Assembly: GCA_947650285.1 (NCBI GenBank)
Contig: CANTFL010000086.1
Location: 558,001-622,000 of the forward strand
Source: Hyaloperonospora brassicae
Taxonomy: Eukaryota; Oomycota; Peronosporomycetes; Peronosporales; Peronosporaceae
Direction: 5' to 3'
Length of the DNA: 64,000 nt
Part shown: piece after piece, positions 27,899 through 38,020 of the stretch
Layout of the letters: every line of letters begins with the position of its first letter
Position numbering within the stretch: the stretch's first letter is position 1
Made by a program: the position numbers and the translations under genes
Notes under the pieces: model-generated
Seen by the model: the letters and a program-made list of their open reading frames with translations, nothing else
Told to the model about the DNA's origin: nothing
Databases searched by the model: none

Positions 27899-28365
27899 GA
27901 CTATGTCCAAGAGTTGAGAACTTTTATGGCTGCTATGCAGTCTGAACATCTCCCTGGCACAGGCTATGTGACTGTCTTCATGGAAGGTCTTCGTAATGGC
28001 GTTGCCAGGACCGAGGTGTTTCGGGTCCATCCCTCTACTTTTGAGTAAGCTTTTAGCATCGCTCAAAATGCTGAGCACAACCTCAAGTCGGCCAGACTTG
28101 GTTGAAATGGGTACAACCCAAGCTTTGCGAGGGCAACCTCTGCGAGCACCTCGGCTTACTGTAAGCCAGAACCGATGGATCTCAGTTATAATGAAGATGA
28201 AGCTGAAGCGGAGCTTCATGTTGCAGAGCAACGACAGTAAGTGAAACGCTGTTATATGTGCGGAAGCACTAAACACTTGCGTCCCACTTGTCCTTTGCGT
28301 AAGCAACAACCGACTCCAATGGGCCGAAACCCCAGCCACAACCAGAAACCTGGTATGGCACGGGG
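27899..28365 (+). pseudogene. gag: Gag remnant of element C with zinc knuckle
   Basis: The frame starting at 27899 reads DYVQELRTFMAAMQSEHLPG and VTVFMEGLRNG, typical of the C-terminal half of retrotransposon Gag. It continues through a PEPMDL motif to a zinc knuckle at 28250-28291 of the form C-Y-M-C-G-S-T-K-H-L-R-P-T-C (CX2CX4HX4C). At least three in-frame stops interrupt it: after PSTFE, after ARLG and before VKRCYMC. The N-terminal half of Gag is missing. A minus-strand open frame over the same bases (27893-28339) is a shadow. Confidence 0.8.
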
Positions 28366-28499
28366 AAACGTCGACACCCAGTAGGCGCGGGTCGCCCTAC
28401 TGGGGTAGAACTGAGATCTGTTGCTTCTCTACGAGGTAGAGTGAAACAGGGCTTAGCCCCACCGAGCTATGTGCCCACCAGCACAGAGCGTGGATACAA

Positions 28500-29435
28500 G
28501 CCTGGCTTGTTAGTCGCCGAGACTAAGGTTTAAGGCTTTGAGAAGCATTGTTCGATCTTAATCTACTCCGGAGAATCATTCAACAATGCTCGACGTCCTT
28601 CCCTTGAGGGAAGCCAGCGATACGCTGAAGCGCTCAAAGCGCATGAAGGTGATTCGATCACCGTTTGTCTAGCGACTGGTAGTCGCGTCACGGTGACTAA
28701 AGTTCCGTTGAACTTAAGTGAGAAATTTTGGACTTTGACAGCATTGAACGCTTTCTTGTCCTCAAATTGGATTCGAGATATGATCTCATCCTGGGTATGG
28801 CTTGGCTTGAACGCCATGAGCCATGGATTGATTGGAGTTCTAAGACCTTAGGCGCCACGAGCAATGATCCTAGTGGAGTTTTGGAGAGTCATGAACCGAC
28901 CTTCGCTAGGCAACAAAAGCGCTATTGGCGCGAGCCATTGACGGAAGATGTCAATGTGCTGGACATTGGTGTGTCGGAGTTGATTAACTCGAATGTCTAT
29001 GACATGAATGTTGAGCGGAGCTCTTCTAACGTATTTGAAGAGAGTTGTACTCCGTTGAGTGATACTCGTTTTGATAATGAGTCACTGCATGCTATTAGCA
29101 TGATTGGCCAAGGGCCGAGACATCAAGAATGTACTTCCTCTAAAGTGAGTGGGGTGGCACGTGAAATTCCACCGAGTGAGGGTGGCCGAGTTGGCACCAC
29201 ACTGAATGTCGGTAATGACATTGTTGGCGATAAGCCAGAGCATCTAGGGCTAGACCTGGATGCTGGTCGTGAAGTGGTACGCGTAAATTCACTGGGTGAA
29301 GTGTTCGAGTTACGTAACACTTCACCAGATGTCGTTCAAGACATGAGATATCGTATAGAGCGTGCTAAGATAAATAGCAACCACGGGGACCCAACTTTCC
29401 CGCCCTCTAGGAGGCGTAAGGTTTCTTTGAAGTAA
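28500..29435 (+). pseudogene. Retropepsin-like protease and linker of element C, inactivated
   Basis: The protease motif is at about 28555-28600. Where the family has Asp-Ser/Thr-Gly-Ala, this copy reads Ile-Tyr-Ser-Gly-Glu-Ser, so the catalytic Asp codon is now TAC at 28564-28566. A one-base frame change near 28725 moves the downstream part into the frame at 28728-29435. That frame carries DSRYDLILGMAWLERHEPW, the conserved block that follows the protease flap, then a long acidic linker. Short inverted repeats crowd 28591-28697. The segment is non-functional as it stands. Confidence 0.8.
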
Positions 29436-29532
29436 ACAAACCCAGCGTAGGATAGATACTGTTAAGCGCCCAACGTCTAAGAAGTCACGAAGTGATAATA
29501 GTAATAATACACTATATACACTTGTCAATGGG

Positions 29533-29907
29533 TTGACTGGTCAGATTGATGGCAATATTAGTCTTGAGACTCTTCCGTCCTTGGATACTCTCTTTGACCT
29601 GGACGAAATGTCTGACGGCGAATTTAGCCAAGCCTTACAGGCAGTAGAATTATCCGAGTTAGTGGTCATTCGGCAGGATATTGATTTGAACTCATCCTCG
29701 TTATTGGACGAGTCTGGCTTTGAGGACACAAGGGTGGCATTGGATGCCCGTAGTGGATCGTCGATCCTTAAGGATCCTCTTAATCCGTTCTATACTTTGG
29801 TAAAGGATTTCCGGACGTGGTGTGTCACAACACACCGTCCGTCTTACTTTCCGATAGAGGTGTACTTCATGAAATTGACTCGGTTCCTGGAACTAAATAC
29901 TGCGTAA
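29533..29907 (+). pseudogene. Linker between protease and reverse transcriptase, element C
   Basis: This acidic segment ends with NPFYTLVKDF, the conserved lead-in to Ty3/gypsy reverse transcriptase. It terminates at a stop at 29907, and the next recognisable reverse-transcriptase sequence is in a different frame, so at least one indel lies between about 29820 and 29985. Confidence 0.7.
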
Positions 29908-29981
29908 CATGGCAGTGGACTTTACCTAAGTAACAATGTGACGTCATTGACGAATTCTTTCGTGCAAAGCACGCGGCAGGC

Positions 29982-32576
29982 ATGGTACGTGAGAGCAAAT
30001 CTCTCCATTCCACACCGACCTTCTGTGTCAAAAAGCCCAATGGGAAGTGGCGCATTGTTCATGCTTACAATAAGCTTAATGCGGCCACCATCCCAGCTCA
30101 GACACCAATTCCGAGGAAAGATGTTCTTCAGAACAATATGGTGGGTTGTACAATGTACAGTGCGCTCGACTTAGTCGATGGTTATTACCAGCTGCTCATG
30201 CGAGAAAGCGATATTCCGCTGACAGCGGTCACCACTCCAACCTGTATGCTCTGGGAGTGGCTTGTTATGCCGCAAGGGTTATCAAATGCCCCGGCTACAT
30301 TCAATCGTCTTGTGACACAATTGTTCAGACCTCACCGAGGATATGCACAGACGTACTTTGATGACATCTTTGTCCATAGTCGTGCTATGAAAGGTCTTTC
30401 AGATGTGGACAATCACGTTGACCATTTACGAGCGGTGCTCGAGTGCATGCGCACGAATAAGTTGTACGCCAACGCGTCTAAGTGCATATTTGGTGCAGAA
30501 GAGATTCCCTTTTTAGGGTGCTTGATTGGTAAGCGAGGCCTTCGAGCGGATCCCGCTAAGGTAAAAGCCATAGTTGATTGGCCGGTTCTAAAGAACCAAA
30601 AGGACTTACGTAAGTGGCTTGGCCTTGCCAATTGCTTGCACAAGTACAGTGCGAATTTCGCAGATATGACTCGGCCGTTATCCAATCTCCTTAAAAAGGA
30701 TGTGGAATGGTGCTGGACTAGCACCGAGCATGATGACTTTCAAGCAGTAAAGGAGAGTCTCTTACATGCGTCAATCTTGGCTTTGCCTGATCCTGATCAA
30801 TCTTTCAGTGTCGTCTGTGACGCATCTGACTTTGCCATAGGCAGCGCTCTGTTACAGACAGATTCTGATGGACGGTAAAGCGTCATTGCGTTTGAGTCCC
30901 GGCAGCTGAAGGCTGCAGAAAAGAATTATCCTGTTCATGACAAAGAGCTACTTGCAATGAAGCATGCTCTCGTCAAATTCAGAGTTTATCTGCTTGGATC
31001 TAAGCCGTTCGTGGTCTACACCGATCATGCGTCATTGCGCACTGCGACCCAGTCGCCTCACCTCTCTCAGAGAATGGCTCGTTGGCTTTCCTTCTTTGCC
31101 GAGTACAACTTCGAGTTGAAGTATAAGCCGGGCAAGCAGAATGCTTTGGCTGATGCGTTATCACGCAGGCCTGACTATGAGATTGCTCATGTTACGACTC
31201 TGTCGTCGTCGGTCACTGACCTTATTTGTTCGGCATATGCCAAGGATGAACACTGTGTAGCTCTCCTACGTGCTATAGGGAGAGAGGGGTTTAAGGACTC
31301 GGACATGGAATTGTCGGCACGATTGCGTGCGAGGCTGCATCGATATTCCATCGATCAGGGCCTGTTGTGCTATAGCACGGATGTGGACGATACCCCTCGT
31401 ATCGTTGTCCCTCATGATGAGGAGTTAAAGTATCGGATCCTCTATAAGGCACATGATACTGCGTTGAGTGGTCATCTCGGTCGTGAGAAGACCCACGGCT
31501 CAATTAGCCAATGCTATTGGTGGCCCAAACTATACAAATGTGTGAGCACATATGTGCGTACGTGTAAAACGCGTCAACGGGTGAAACCATCACCTCACGT
31601 GGCCGCGCCGCTGGCTAGTCTGCCTATACTCAAGGGGTGTTGGGAGTCCATCAGTATGGACTTCCTGTTCGGATTACCGAAGGATTCGTATGGAAATACG
31701 GGTAATGTGGTCTTTGTTGACCGTTTGAGCAATATAGCTCATTTAGCGGCGGTGCCGGATACCATTGATGTTGAAGGTACAGCGACGCTTTTTATCGATC
31801 GCGTGTTTCGACAACACGGTTTGCCGTTGGCAATTGTCTCTGATAGATATCCTTGCTTCACTGGAAAGTTTTGGAAGTCCGTCTTCAAGGTGCTCGGCAC
31901 ACGTTTGGACATAACCACAGCGGATCATTCGCAGGCTGATGGTCAAACCGAGCGAGTGAATCGCATCATTGGTGAAATCTTTCGCAGTGTTAGCGCTGAA
32001 AAGTCAAATCGTTGGGGTTCGATGCTCCCTGTCGTTGAGTTTGCGTTAAATAACGCCGTGCATTCCTCCACCGGCTACACACCGTTTTATGTGAATGGTC
32101 TCACACACCCTCGCGTTCCGTTAACGCTACCACTACGTGGTTCAGGGCTTGGTGGGGGAGGAGTTGCCGATCGGCTTGCTGATATCAGCCCTGCTACTGT
32201 TCAAAAACAGGTAAGCGAGTTTTTCGCAACGCGATTGAATGTCTTACGACATGTGCGTGACGCACTGTCTGATAGTCAAGACAAGCAGAAGGAACAAGCT
32301 GATGCTAAAGGCAGAGGTTGTATTGAACGTTATGAGGTCGAAGACCAAGTTCTACTCAATGCTAAAAATCTACCTAAAAATGTAGTGTCCGCCGTCTTCA
32401 AGACAAAGTTGCGTCCGCGCTTCATTGGACCTATCACGGTCGTCGCCAAGAAGGGACTTGCATATACGCTCAACCTTCCGTGCAAACTGCGCACACACCC
32501 CGTGTTCTACGTTGGCTTGCTTAAGCCGTATCGGGATCCGTCCCACGTGAGCTTGGAGGCGCTTGCGCCGGGTTAG
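29982..32576 (+). pseudogene. pol: Reverse transcriptase - RNase H - integrase of element C, one internal stop
   Basis: A single frame runs from 29982 to 32576, broken only by TAA at 30876-30878 inside RNase H. Reverse transcriptase: FCVKKPNGKWRIVHAYNKLN, then LDLVDGYYQ, then the active site T-Y-F-D-D-I-F-V, which is intact. RNase H: VVCDASDFAIGSALLQ before the stop; then KNYPVHDKELLAMKHAL and VYTDHASL after it; TKYKPG-like and NALADALSRRP at the end. Integrase: His residues of the zinc finger in GHLGREKTH, but the second Cys of the C-x-x-C pair is Arg (CGT at 31572-31574). DDE core: DFLFGLPKD, VSDRYPCF and TERVNRIIGE are present. The one stop and the Cys loss suggest fairly recent inactivation of pol compared with gag. 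Confidence 0.92.
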
Positions 32577-32656
32577 GTTGGCCTTGCCATCGGTAGCTGA
32601 ATCCGTATCAGGAAGTTAAGCTGAGCCTCCATCCGGGCTTAGCCCAACTCCAACAC

Positions 32657-33762
32657 CTAGACACGGGCTCGCATCGCGTCAAACGCACTCTGGGTCTTAC
32701 CTAATGTCTCACGGAGACCACTCATTTCGAGAAGCACCTTCTCATGCTCCTCCTTCGGTATACCGACCACCTCCGACGCTGCTCGATGATCAAGGGAACC
32801 GCCAGTTCCATGTGGAGCGACTCCTGAAACGACGTCGTCTTCGGGGTCAATACATGTATCCGGTGAAGGGGCGAGGGTACCCGGAGTCGGAGAACACGTG
32901 GGAGTTTGAGACACCCCTTCGGCAGGATTGCCCATACGCCGTTGATGTTTTTGAACATCGTGGCAGGGTCATCCCTCGACCGAGAGCGCTTATCACCAAT
33001 AGTGGTGGAGACGGGTGGATAGTTGGGTACCGCTTGACCAACACCCACATCAATCGGCACAGCAGGAGTATAGCGTGTGCGAGTTCGCAACTGGCCTCTG
33101 CTCTTAAGCTTGGCGAAAATATACCGAACCTTTCGTTCTAGACGAACATCTGCCACATTGGCACTTGCTCTGAGAGCTAACACGCTGCTGAGGTGTTATT
33201 TCCGATGCACCTAGATAACGAAAGCTTTATCTTCTTCTTCCTGATATTCTCCTGCGAATAGGAGGATGGGTATACCCTTCATCGGTGGAACCGGTGCACC
33301 CTGTGCTTGCGTGTCAAGTCGCAACTTAAATTGACTCTGAGTCGTCAAGTAAGGTTTCAGGTACCTCTCGCGAAGTACCTGTCGACTCGCCACCTCATCA
33401 GAAGATGTTGGTTCGGAGCCAATGGCTCACGTTGCCAGAGAACGACCTGTCGTTTGGCGTATACGCTCTTCCACCCCGAGTGGGGTGAACAGATAGCCAC
33501 GGCGACCCTCAAGGGTATCAGAAAGCTGCATACGGCGCTGAGCGCTCTCCTCCCAGTGGATAGCGAACTGTTGTTGCTCATCGAGCGGATTGGTGATGAT
33601 TACATCGCCCACGATGGGTGTTTGATGCGGCGCCGATGGCGCGTTGGCTTCGCCACGCTCGGCAAATGGGATTGGTGCAGTATGAGGCGGTGCCTCTTGC
33701 ACTGGTGAGTCGGACATTGTCCTCTCTTCACCATGGATATCGGTATCGCTACCATAATCCAT
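32657..33762 (-). pseudogene. Antisense open frame set over the 3' end of element C, unknown product
   Basis: Three minus-strand open frames follow each other with small frame changes: 33762-33427, 33393-33211 and 33183-32722, with another at 32935-32657. Their products look protein-like rather than random: an acidic Pro-rich start (MDYGSDTDIHGEERTMSDSP), a middle with VEERIRQTTGRSL, a tract PILLFAGEYQEEEDKAFVI, a basic tract with RLERKVRYIFAKLKSRGQL, and an end with EEHEKVLLEMSGLRETL that looks helical. The last 300 bases overlap the plus-strand chromodomain in antisense. I do not recognise the product. It could be a degraded accessory gene of the element or a shadow of plus-strand composition. 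Confidence 0.45.
32704..33000 (+). pseudogene. Integrase C-terminal chromodomain, element C
   Basis: In a different frame from integrase, this segment reads FHVERLLKRRRLRGQ then GYPESENTWEFE, the hallmark of a chromodomain fused to integrase in chromoviruses, which guides integration to particular chromatin. The Trp normally found in the V-K-W-x-G-Y core is Gly here (V-K-G-R-G-Y), so histone-tail binding is probably lost. The open frame continues to 33141, but beyond about 33000 it shows no domain and lies opposite an antisense frame. Confidence 0.8.
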
Positions 33763-33918
33763 CTATACATCAATTCCGAGATAGGAAGAGATAGTCGAGG
33801 ACTCATTGGGTGGCGATGCCGTAGTGTTACGTGTTTTGCCAACCGTGAAGGTTGAAGCGCACACACACCGTCCTCTTCAAAGAGAGAATTCGATTGACGT
33901 TTTGTGATAACGTCAGTC

Positions 33919-33931
33919 TGGTGGGGGAGGG
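33919..33931 (+). other. Polypurine tract of element C
   Basis: The run GGTGGGGGAGGG sits directly before TGTAACGGGG at 33932. A purine run abutting an LTR start is the priming site for plus-strand DNA synthesis in LTR retroelements. Confidence 0.7.
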
Positions 33932-34430
33932 TGTAACGGGGTTCCACGTCGACTGGTAGTCGACAATGGATGTGGTACACACAAGGGATGGGATCCCCTT
34001 TAAAATAATATTCGAAGACAAGTATTAATTATTGAAGACTGATGTCTGTCAACCATTGATTACAAGATCTTTTAATAGGTTTATTTAGGACATAAGTGAG
34101 TAGGTTAATTACTTTGTTCTAAGGTGTTCTTTTAGGTTAAAAGAAGAAATAAAATTCAGTTCCCATTTTGATCCAAAAGACACGTGCCTCTCTGAGCTGT
34201 CTTGCGATCGCTAAGGAGGTAGCAACGCCTTTTTAAGGCAGCTACTCCTTGTGCACTCAGTGCGTTTGATTCTTTGAATCGTTTGGTCCCCCTGGAACAG
34301 GGACCGTAAGCTCTCTGAGCTTGTTGACTCTTTGAGTCGGGTTCTTTGAACCAAACCTTAGCTCTCGGAGCTGTTGACTCTTTGAGTCGGGTTCGTAGAA
34401 CCAAAGTTGCTCATTGAGCGATAAGTCTTC
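33932..34430 (+). repeat. 3' LTR of element C, right boundary uncertain
   Basis: The left boundary is clear: TGTAACGGGG follows the polypurine tract. No CCCCGTTACA-like terminus is found downstream, so the repeat may be truncated or diverged; 34430 is only where the hairpin-rich sequence ends. Its sequence beyond the first ten bases is not that of the element A LTR. It contains GTCGACtggtaGTCGAC at 33949-33964 and the triloop hairpin array at 34268-34402. Confidence 0.5.
34268..34418. repeat. Array of triloop hairpins
   Basis: Nine small perfect inverted repeats follow one another: GATTC/GAATC 34268-34280, GGTCCC/GGGACC 34285-34305, AAGCTC/GAGCTT 34308-34322, GACTC/GAGTC 34326-34338, GGTTC/GAACC 34340-34352, AGCTC/GAGCT 34360-34372, GACTC/GAGTC 34376-34388, GGTTC/GAACC 34390-34402 and GCTC/GAGC near 34409-34419. 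All but one have a three-base loop, often TTT. Part of the array is a duplicated unit of about 50 bp. Confidence 0.85.
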
Positions 34431-35422
34431 CTATGACGTAAGGAGTTGTGTAGCTCCTCTACAGTCTCACCGTAGACGTGAACGACTATAGGCCAAGTTT
34501 ATTCTGGCTTTGTTAGTTACGAACATACCTCATCTTAGTAAGCTCAACATGAGCCACTACCTCATTTTTCAGTTGTTCGACTAGGCTTATCGTACATGAA
34601 GTCGACGAGCTACGTCCATGAATCCCTTATCATATATAATTAACCAAGACGCACTCAAGAGGTTGATGAAGCTTCGTCGCTTTTAGTCACTTGACGCTCC
34701 GTTGCTGTTGACCGCATTGAGCGCACAGCGGGCTACTTTGGTAATCTGATGGCATCATGATCATGTAACAGCTTTTCCACCATCGACAACAGTCACTTTC
34801 AATCGAGTTCAGAGATCGTATACTACCAATATCTGAGCTAAACGCTCAAACCGGTCATTTTCTTGCCGTCAAATGATAGTGTACGGATATCTGCTTGCAG
34901 TGACTTCTCATTGCATGAAAAGGTCTTGCACAACCTACTTTCCCACAGCAGCCTATTATCGATGTCGTCCGAGAAGGCATGCATCGTCAGCTGTTTTTTT
35001 CTTCTTCCAAGATGAGTGCGTTCCATCAGCTCGTCACGGGCAACTGTTTTTGCCGTCGCGAGGCACCGATCGATCGAGCAATATGACAGCATTTGTCCAT
35101 TGATCCACGATGTATGTTTTCGACCACTATTTTCCCCGTACATATCATCATATTGCTCAAACATGCGGTTATGCCGTCTGCGCTCCTTCCTCTGGTGTGG
35201 CTACCGTGAGCACCATCATCGGCTTGTACAAGAAACGCCTTCCTTCTATTTAAGCGACATGACTAGCTTGCTCACTAATGAGCACATGATTCATTATCTC
35301 TTCCTTCTCCTATTACAAGCCTTGACTACACCATCCACAACTCCAACAAATGCACTGAGGATCATTTCCATACATGACGCTCGCCTGCTGTTTCTTCATC
35401 CTTGACGAGCACATTTTCCACC
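34431..35422. other. About 1 kb with no assignable gene
   Basis: The longest open frames are 35016-35405 on plus (129 codons) and 34838-35164 on minus (108 codons). Neither has a recognisable motif. This interval separates the retroelement from the first cellular gene and probably includes that gene's 3' untranslated region. Confidence 0.5.
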
Positions 35423-38020
35423 TCATAGCTGACGATTCACATTGATTAGCGTCATGCGAAAGTGCTCAGCAGTTTCTTGCCACACCTGGTTCGCATCTAA
35501 TGGCAACGATCTGGTGTGCCTACTGTCTCTTGTCGCCATGACAACCACATCGCCAACCGGTAATATTTTAGCGAGCAAAGAGTGTATCAGACGATAAAGG
35601 AGATGAAAAATGAAGATGAAGCAAGGAAATGTAGGCTCTGCTTGTCCTGCTTCAGACGTGTTGCGTTCTATCGTAAAAAGATCGATACGACCTCGAAGAT
35701 GGACGCACACATCTCTAAGTTTCTAGTCGGTGGACGACGTAGTAGCAGCTCGACAGCGGTAAAATGAAAGGTCAAAGTTTGCCATCGCTAGACACACTAA
35801 AAGCTGCCGTGACTCTCGTGGCAGCAGCAAACGAGTCTCTTGGAAGCGCACGATCAGACGGATGACAAGGTGAAACGGAACTGGTAGTTTCATGTCGTAA
35901 TACAGCACGTTCTGGTCGTTTGTCGCTGGTAAGATGAAGCCAAAGCCGATCATTGTGTACTCACTCCCGTTGTAAAAGTCTTGACGGATAGTGGCATGTA
36001 CAACTTCTTGGTACAACGGGTTTGCAGCTCGAGCTTTCACATAAATAGCGATCGATTGATCGAGTTCCTTCATTTGCTTCGCTAGCGAGGCCACTATCAC
36101 GACCAACTCCTCTTCGTCCAAATTCTCTGGCTTGGAAGTAGTGCGGTCAAGCTTCATGAAGGTTTTTGTGTCGTAGTTCGTGTCTGCGTAGTACGAAATC
36201 TCCTCGTCCAGGATTGGCACTTGTTCATTCATGTGGTGCTCGAAGACATGCAGCGAGGCAGATTCGTTGTCTCCAGTATCCGTGCTGATAGACAGGTTGA
36301 ACGCGCCCAGTACGGCATCAGCAAATTCGTCCACATCAAGGTCGTGACTCGAGTACCATACAGTGGATGGACCTCGCAGCCCGTGCTGTAGTGCTCGTTT
36401 CTCTGCTTCAAAGGCCACCGAAACCGTCTCCAGCAACAGTTTCAACCGAATGTCTCTTTTCGCGGTCGAGGGTACACTTGTGTTAGCAAAAATAGGAAGC
36501 AGCCTAGCCGTTGTTAGTGACGGCGTGTATACCGTCACTCCAGAGTGCATACGACACAATTGCTCCATAGTGCATTCACCTGTATTATCGTCTCCATCAC
36601 CATCGGTAGAAGGGTACGTGTAATAGTGCGTGAGTGCAGCGTAAACTTCGCATCTCGACAAAATGTCCGTCACATTGCCAAGGCCAGTACCATCGTCGTG
36701 TACATGTATCTCCGAACACCTCGGTTGCGCCATCTTAGCTTTGCTTAAATCATAGGAGCTGCTGCACCTGGATTGAGTAGATACGTTAGCAGCTGCGTTT
36801 GAACCGATTGACGCCCGAAGGAAATTTGCAAACGAAGGAAAGACGGAGTGTGATACGTTTGGGCGGATCGCTAGACGAGGGATACCCGTGTCAAAGTGGT
36901 ACTCCTGGAGCTGCATGTGGATTCGATCCAGCGCACATATATCGTCTGCGCTCACGTTATTGTCGTCAGTGTGCAAAGTCGAACTTGCCCCTTCCTTAGC
37001 AGTACTTTCGCTTGCAGATGTCGACGCGTGGAGCTTGTTCTCGGAAGAAAATACGTCGGCTTGTCGCGAAAGATTCTGACAGCGTGTGCCGCTCCCAGCA
37101 CCATTCAGCGAGCAGGAGTCAACCTGTTCTCCAGCACTTAAAGTGGCATTCACCACATCGGCTCCATCATTGTCGATATCAAATGACTGCACCAGCTGTG
37201 TCGCGATCATCCGTGCCAAGTCTAGCTGTGGCGACCAAAGCCACGGATAGCTGTCAGCAGGAAATGTGGGCGGAGAGAAAGTATCGTCCCGGGTGTAATA
37301 GCGGTCCAAATAACCTTCGTACGGAGCAAAAGCTGTCGAGTACCGCGCATACAATGAGGCTCGCGTACTCGCTCCGTTATAATTGTATTCCTTCGTTGTA
37401 TTCTGCCGGTACCTATCCTCAGATCCTATCGCTTCGATCATTTCTTCCGAAAGCGAAATGTTGAGCTCCTGTATCATCTCACTCGCGTTCATCATCGCTA
37501 AGCGCTGCACGAACAGTTCGTCTTTGAGAGTGTCGATATAATGAGTCTGAATGAGATTCCAAGCTACCCGACCGAGAGATTTGACGAGCGGGAGCGCCAA
37601 GTTATCCGCCAGAAACATGCGCACCGCTTTGTTGCGACGACGACGCACATTGTCCGATCGCAATGATCGTCCGTAGTCCATTGGAGATACGAGGTTGTAC
37701 AACAGAAGCCGAGGTACGTCTTTATGTAGTGTCCGATGACCCTCAGTGGAAAGCATCCATTTGGAAATCCATGACGAGTTGTTCTCAACTGCAGCACGAT
37801 ACTCCGGACAGTTACTGCAAGTCGAATCATTGAGTAGTACAATCTTGCCTTCCGGTAATCGATGCCAACGTGGACGGTACATATACGAGGTATCGTGAAT
37901 CCAGTAGTCGCTGCCATCAAGATGTGTGCTGTTGGACTCCTCAAGCTCACCATCTTTGTAGCTGACTGCAACCGATAGGATAGAAGCCATAAGCACTGCA
38001 TGAAGGAGTGCTCGTATCAT
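35423..38020 (-). CDS. Predicted secreted or membrane-tethered glycoprotein, unknown function; exons 38020-35798 and 35722-35423
   Basis: I do not recognise this protein. The ATG at 38020 starts a clear signal peptide (MIRALLHAVLMASILSVAVS). The mature part carries about 16 N-glycosylation sequons (for example NSTH, NDST, NISL, NATL, NLSR, NVSH) and a CxxC in the first 80 residues. A sequence resembling a calcium-binding loop, D-I-D-N-D-G, lies near residue 290, but it lacks the final acidic residue. The frame is open for 765 codons to 35723. A GTGTGT...GACTAG intron of 75 nt (35797-35723) would replace the last 24 residues by 99 others in frame, adding a hydrophobic segment at about 773-795 and giving 840 residues. 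That segment is encoded by a pyrimidine-rich tract that could itself belong to an intron, so the 3' structure is uncertain. The gene is certain; the product name is not. Confidence 0.75.

Larger units (their letters stand above)
27895..34430 (+). mobile_element. Element C: 5'-truncated chromodomain Ty3/gypsy retrotransposon
   Basis: Order on the plus strand: gag fragment, aspartic protease, reverse transcriptase, RNase H, integrase, chromodomain, polypurine tract and start of a 3' LTR. Protease - RT - RNase H - integrase - chromodomain is the chromovirus layout. No 5' LTR or gag start is found; gag similarity begins abruptly near 27899, next to AT-rich DNA. Breaks: at least three stops in gag, a protease active-site change, frameshifts near 28.73 and 29.9 kb, and a stop in RNase H at 30876-30878. 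The 3' end is uncertain because no LTR terminus could be fixed; 34430 marks the end of the hairpin-rich tract. Confidence 0.85.

Noticed and set aside
27893..28339. 148-codon minus-strand frame
   Set aside because: Antisense of the gag remnant of element C, which has a zinc knuckle on the plus strand.
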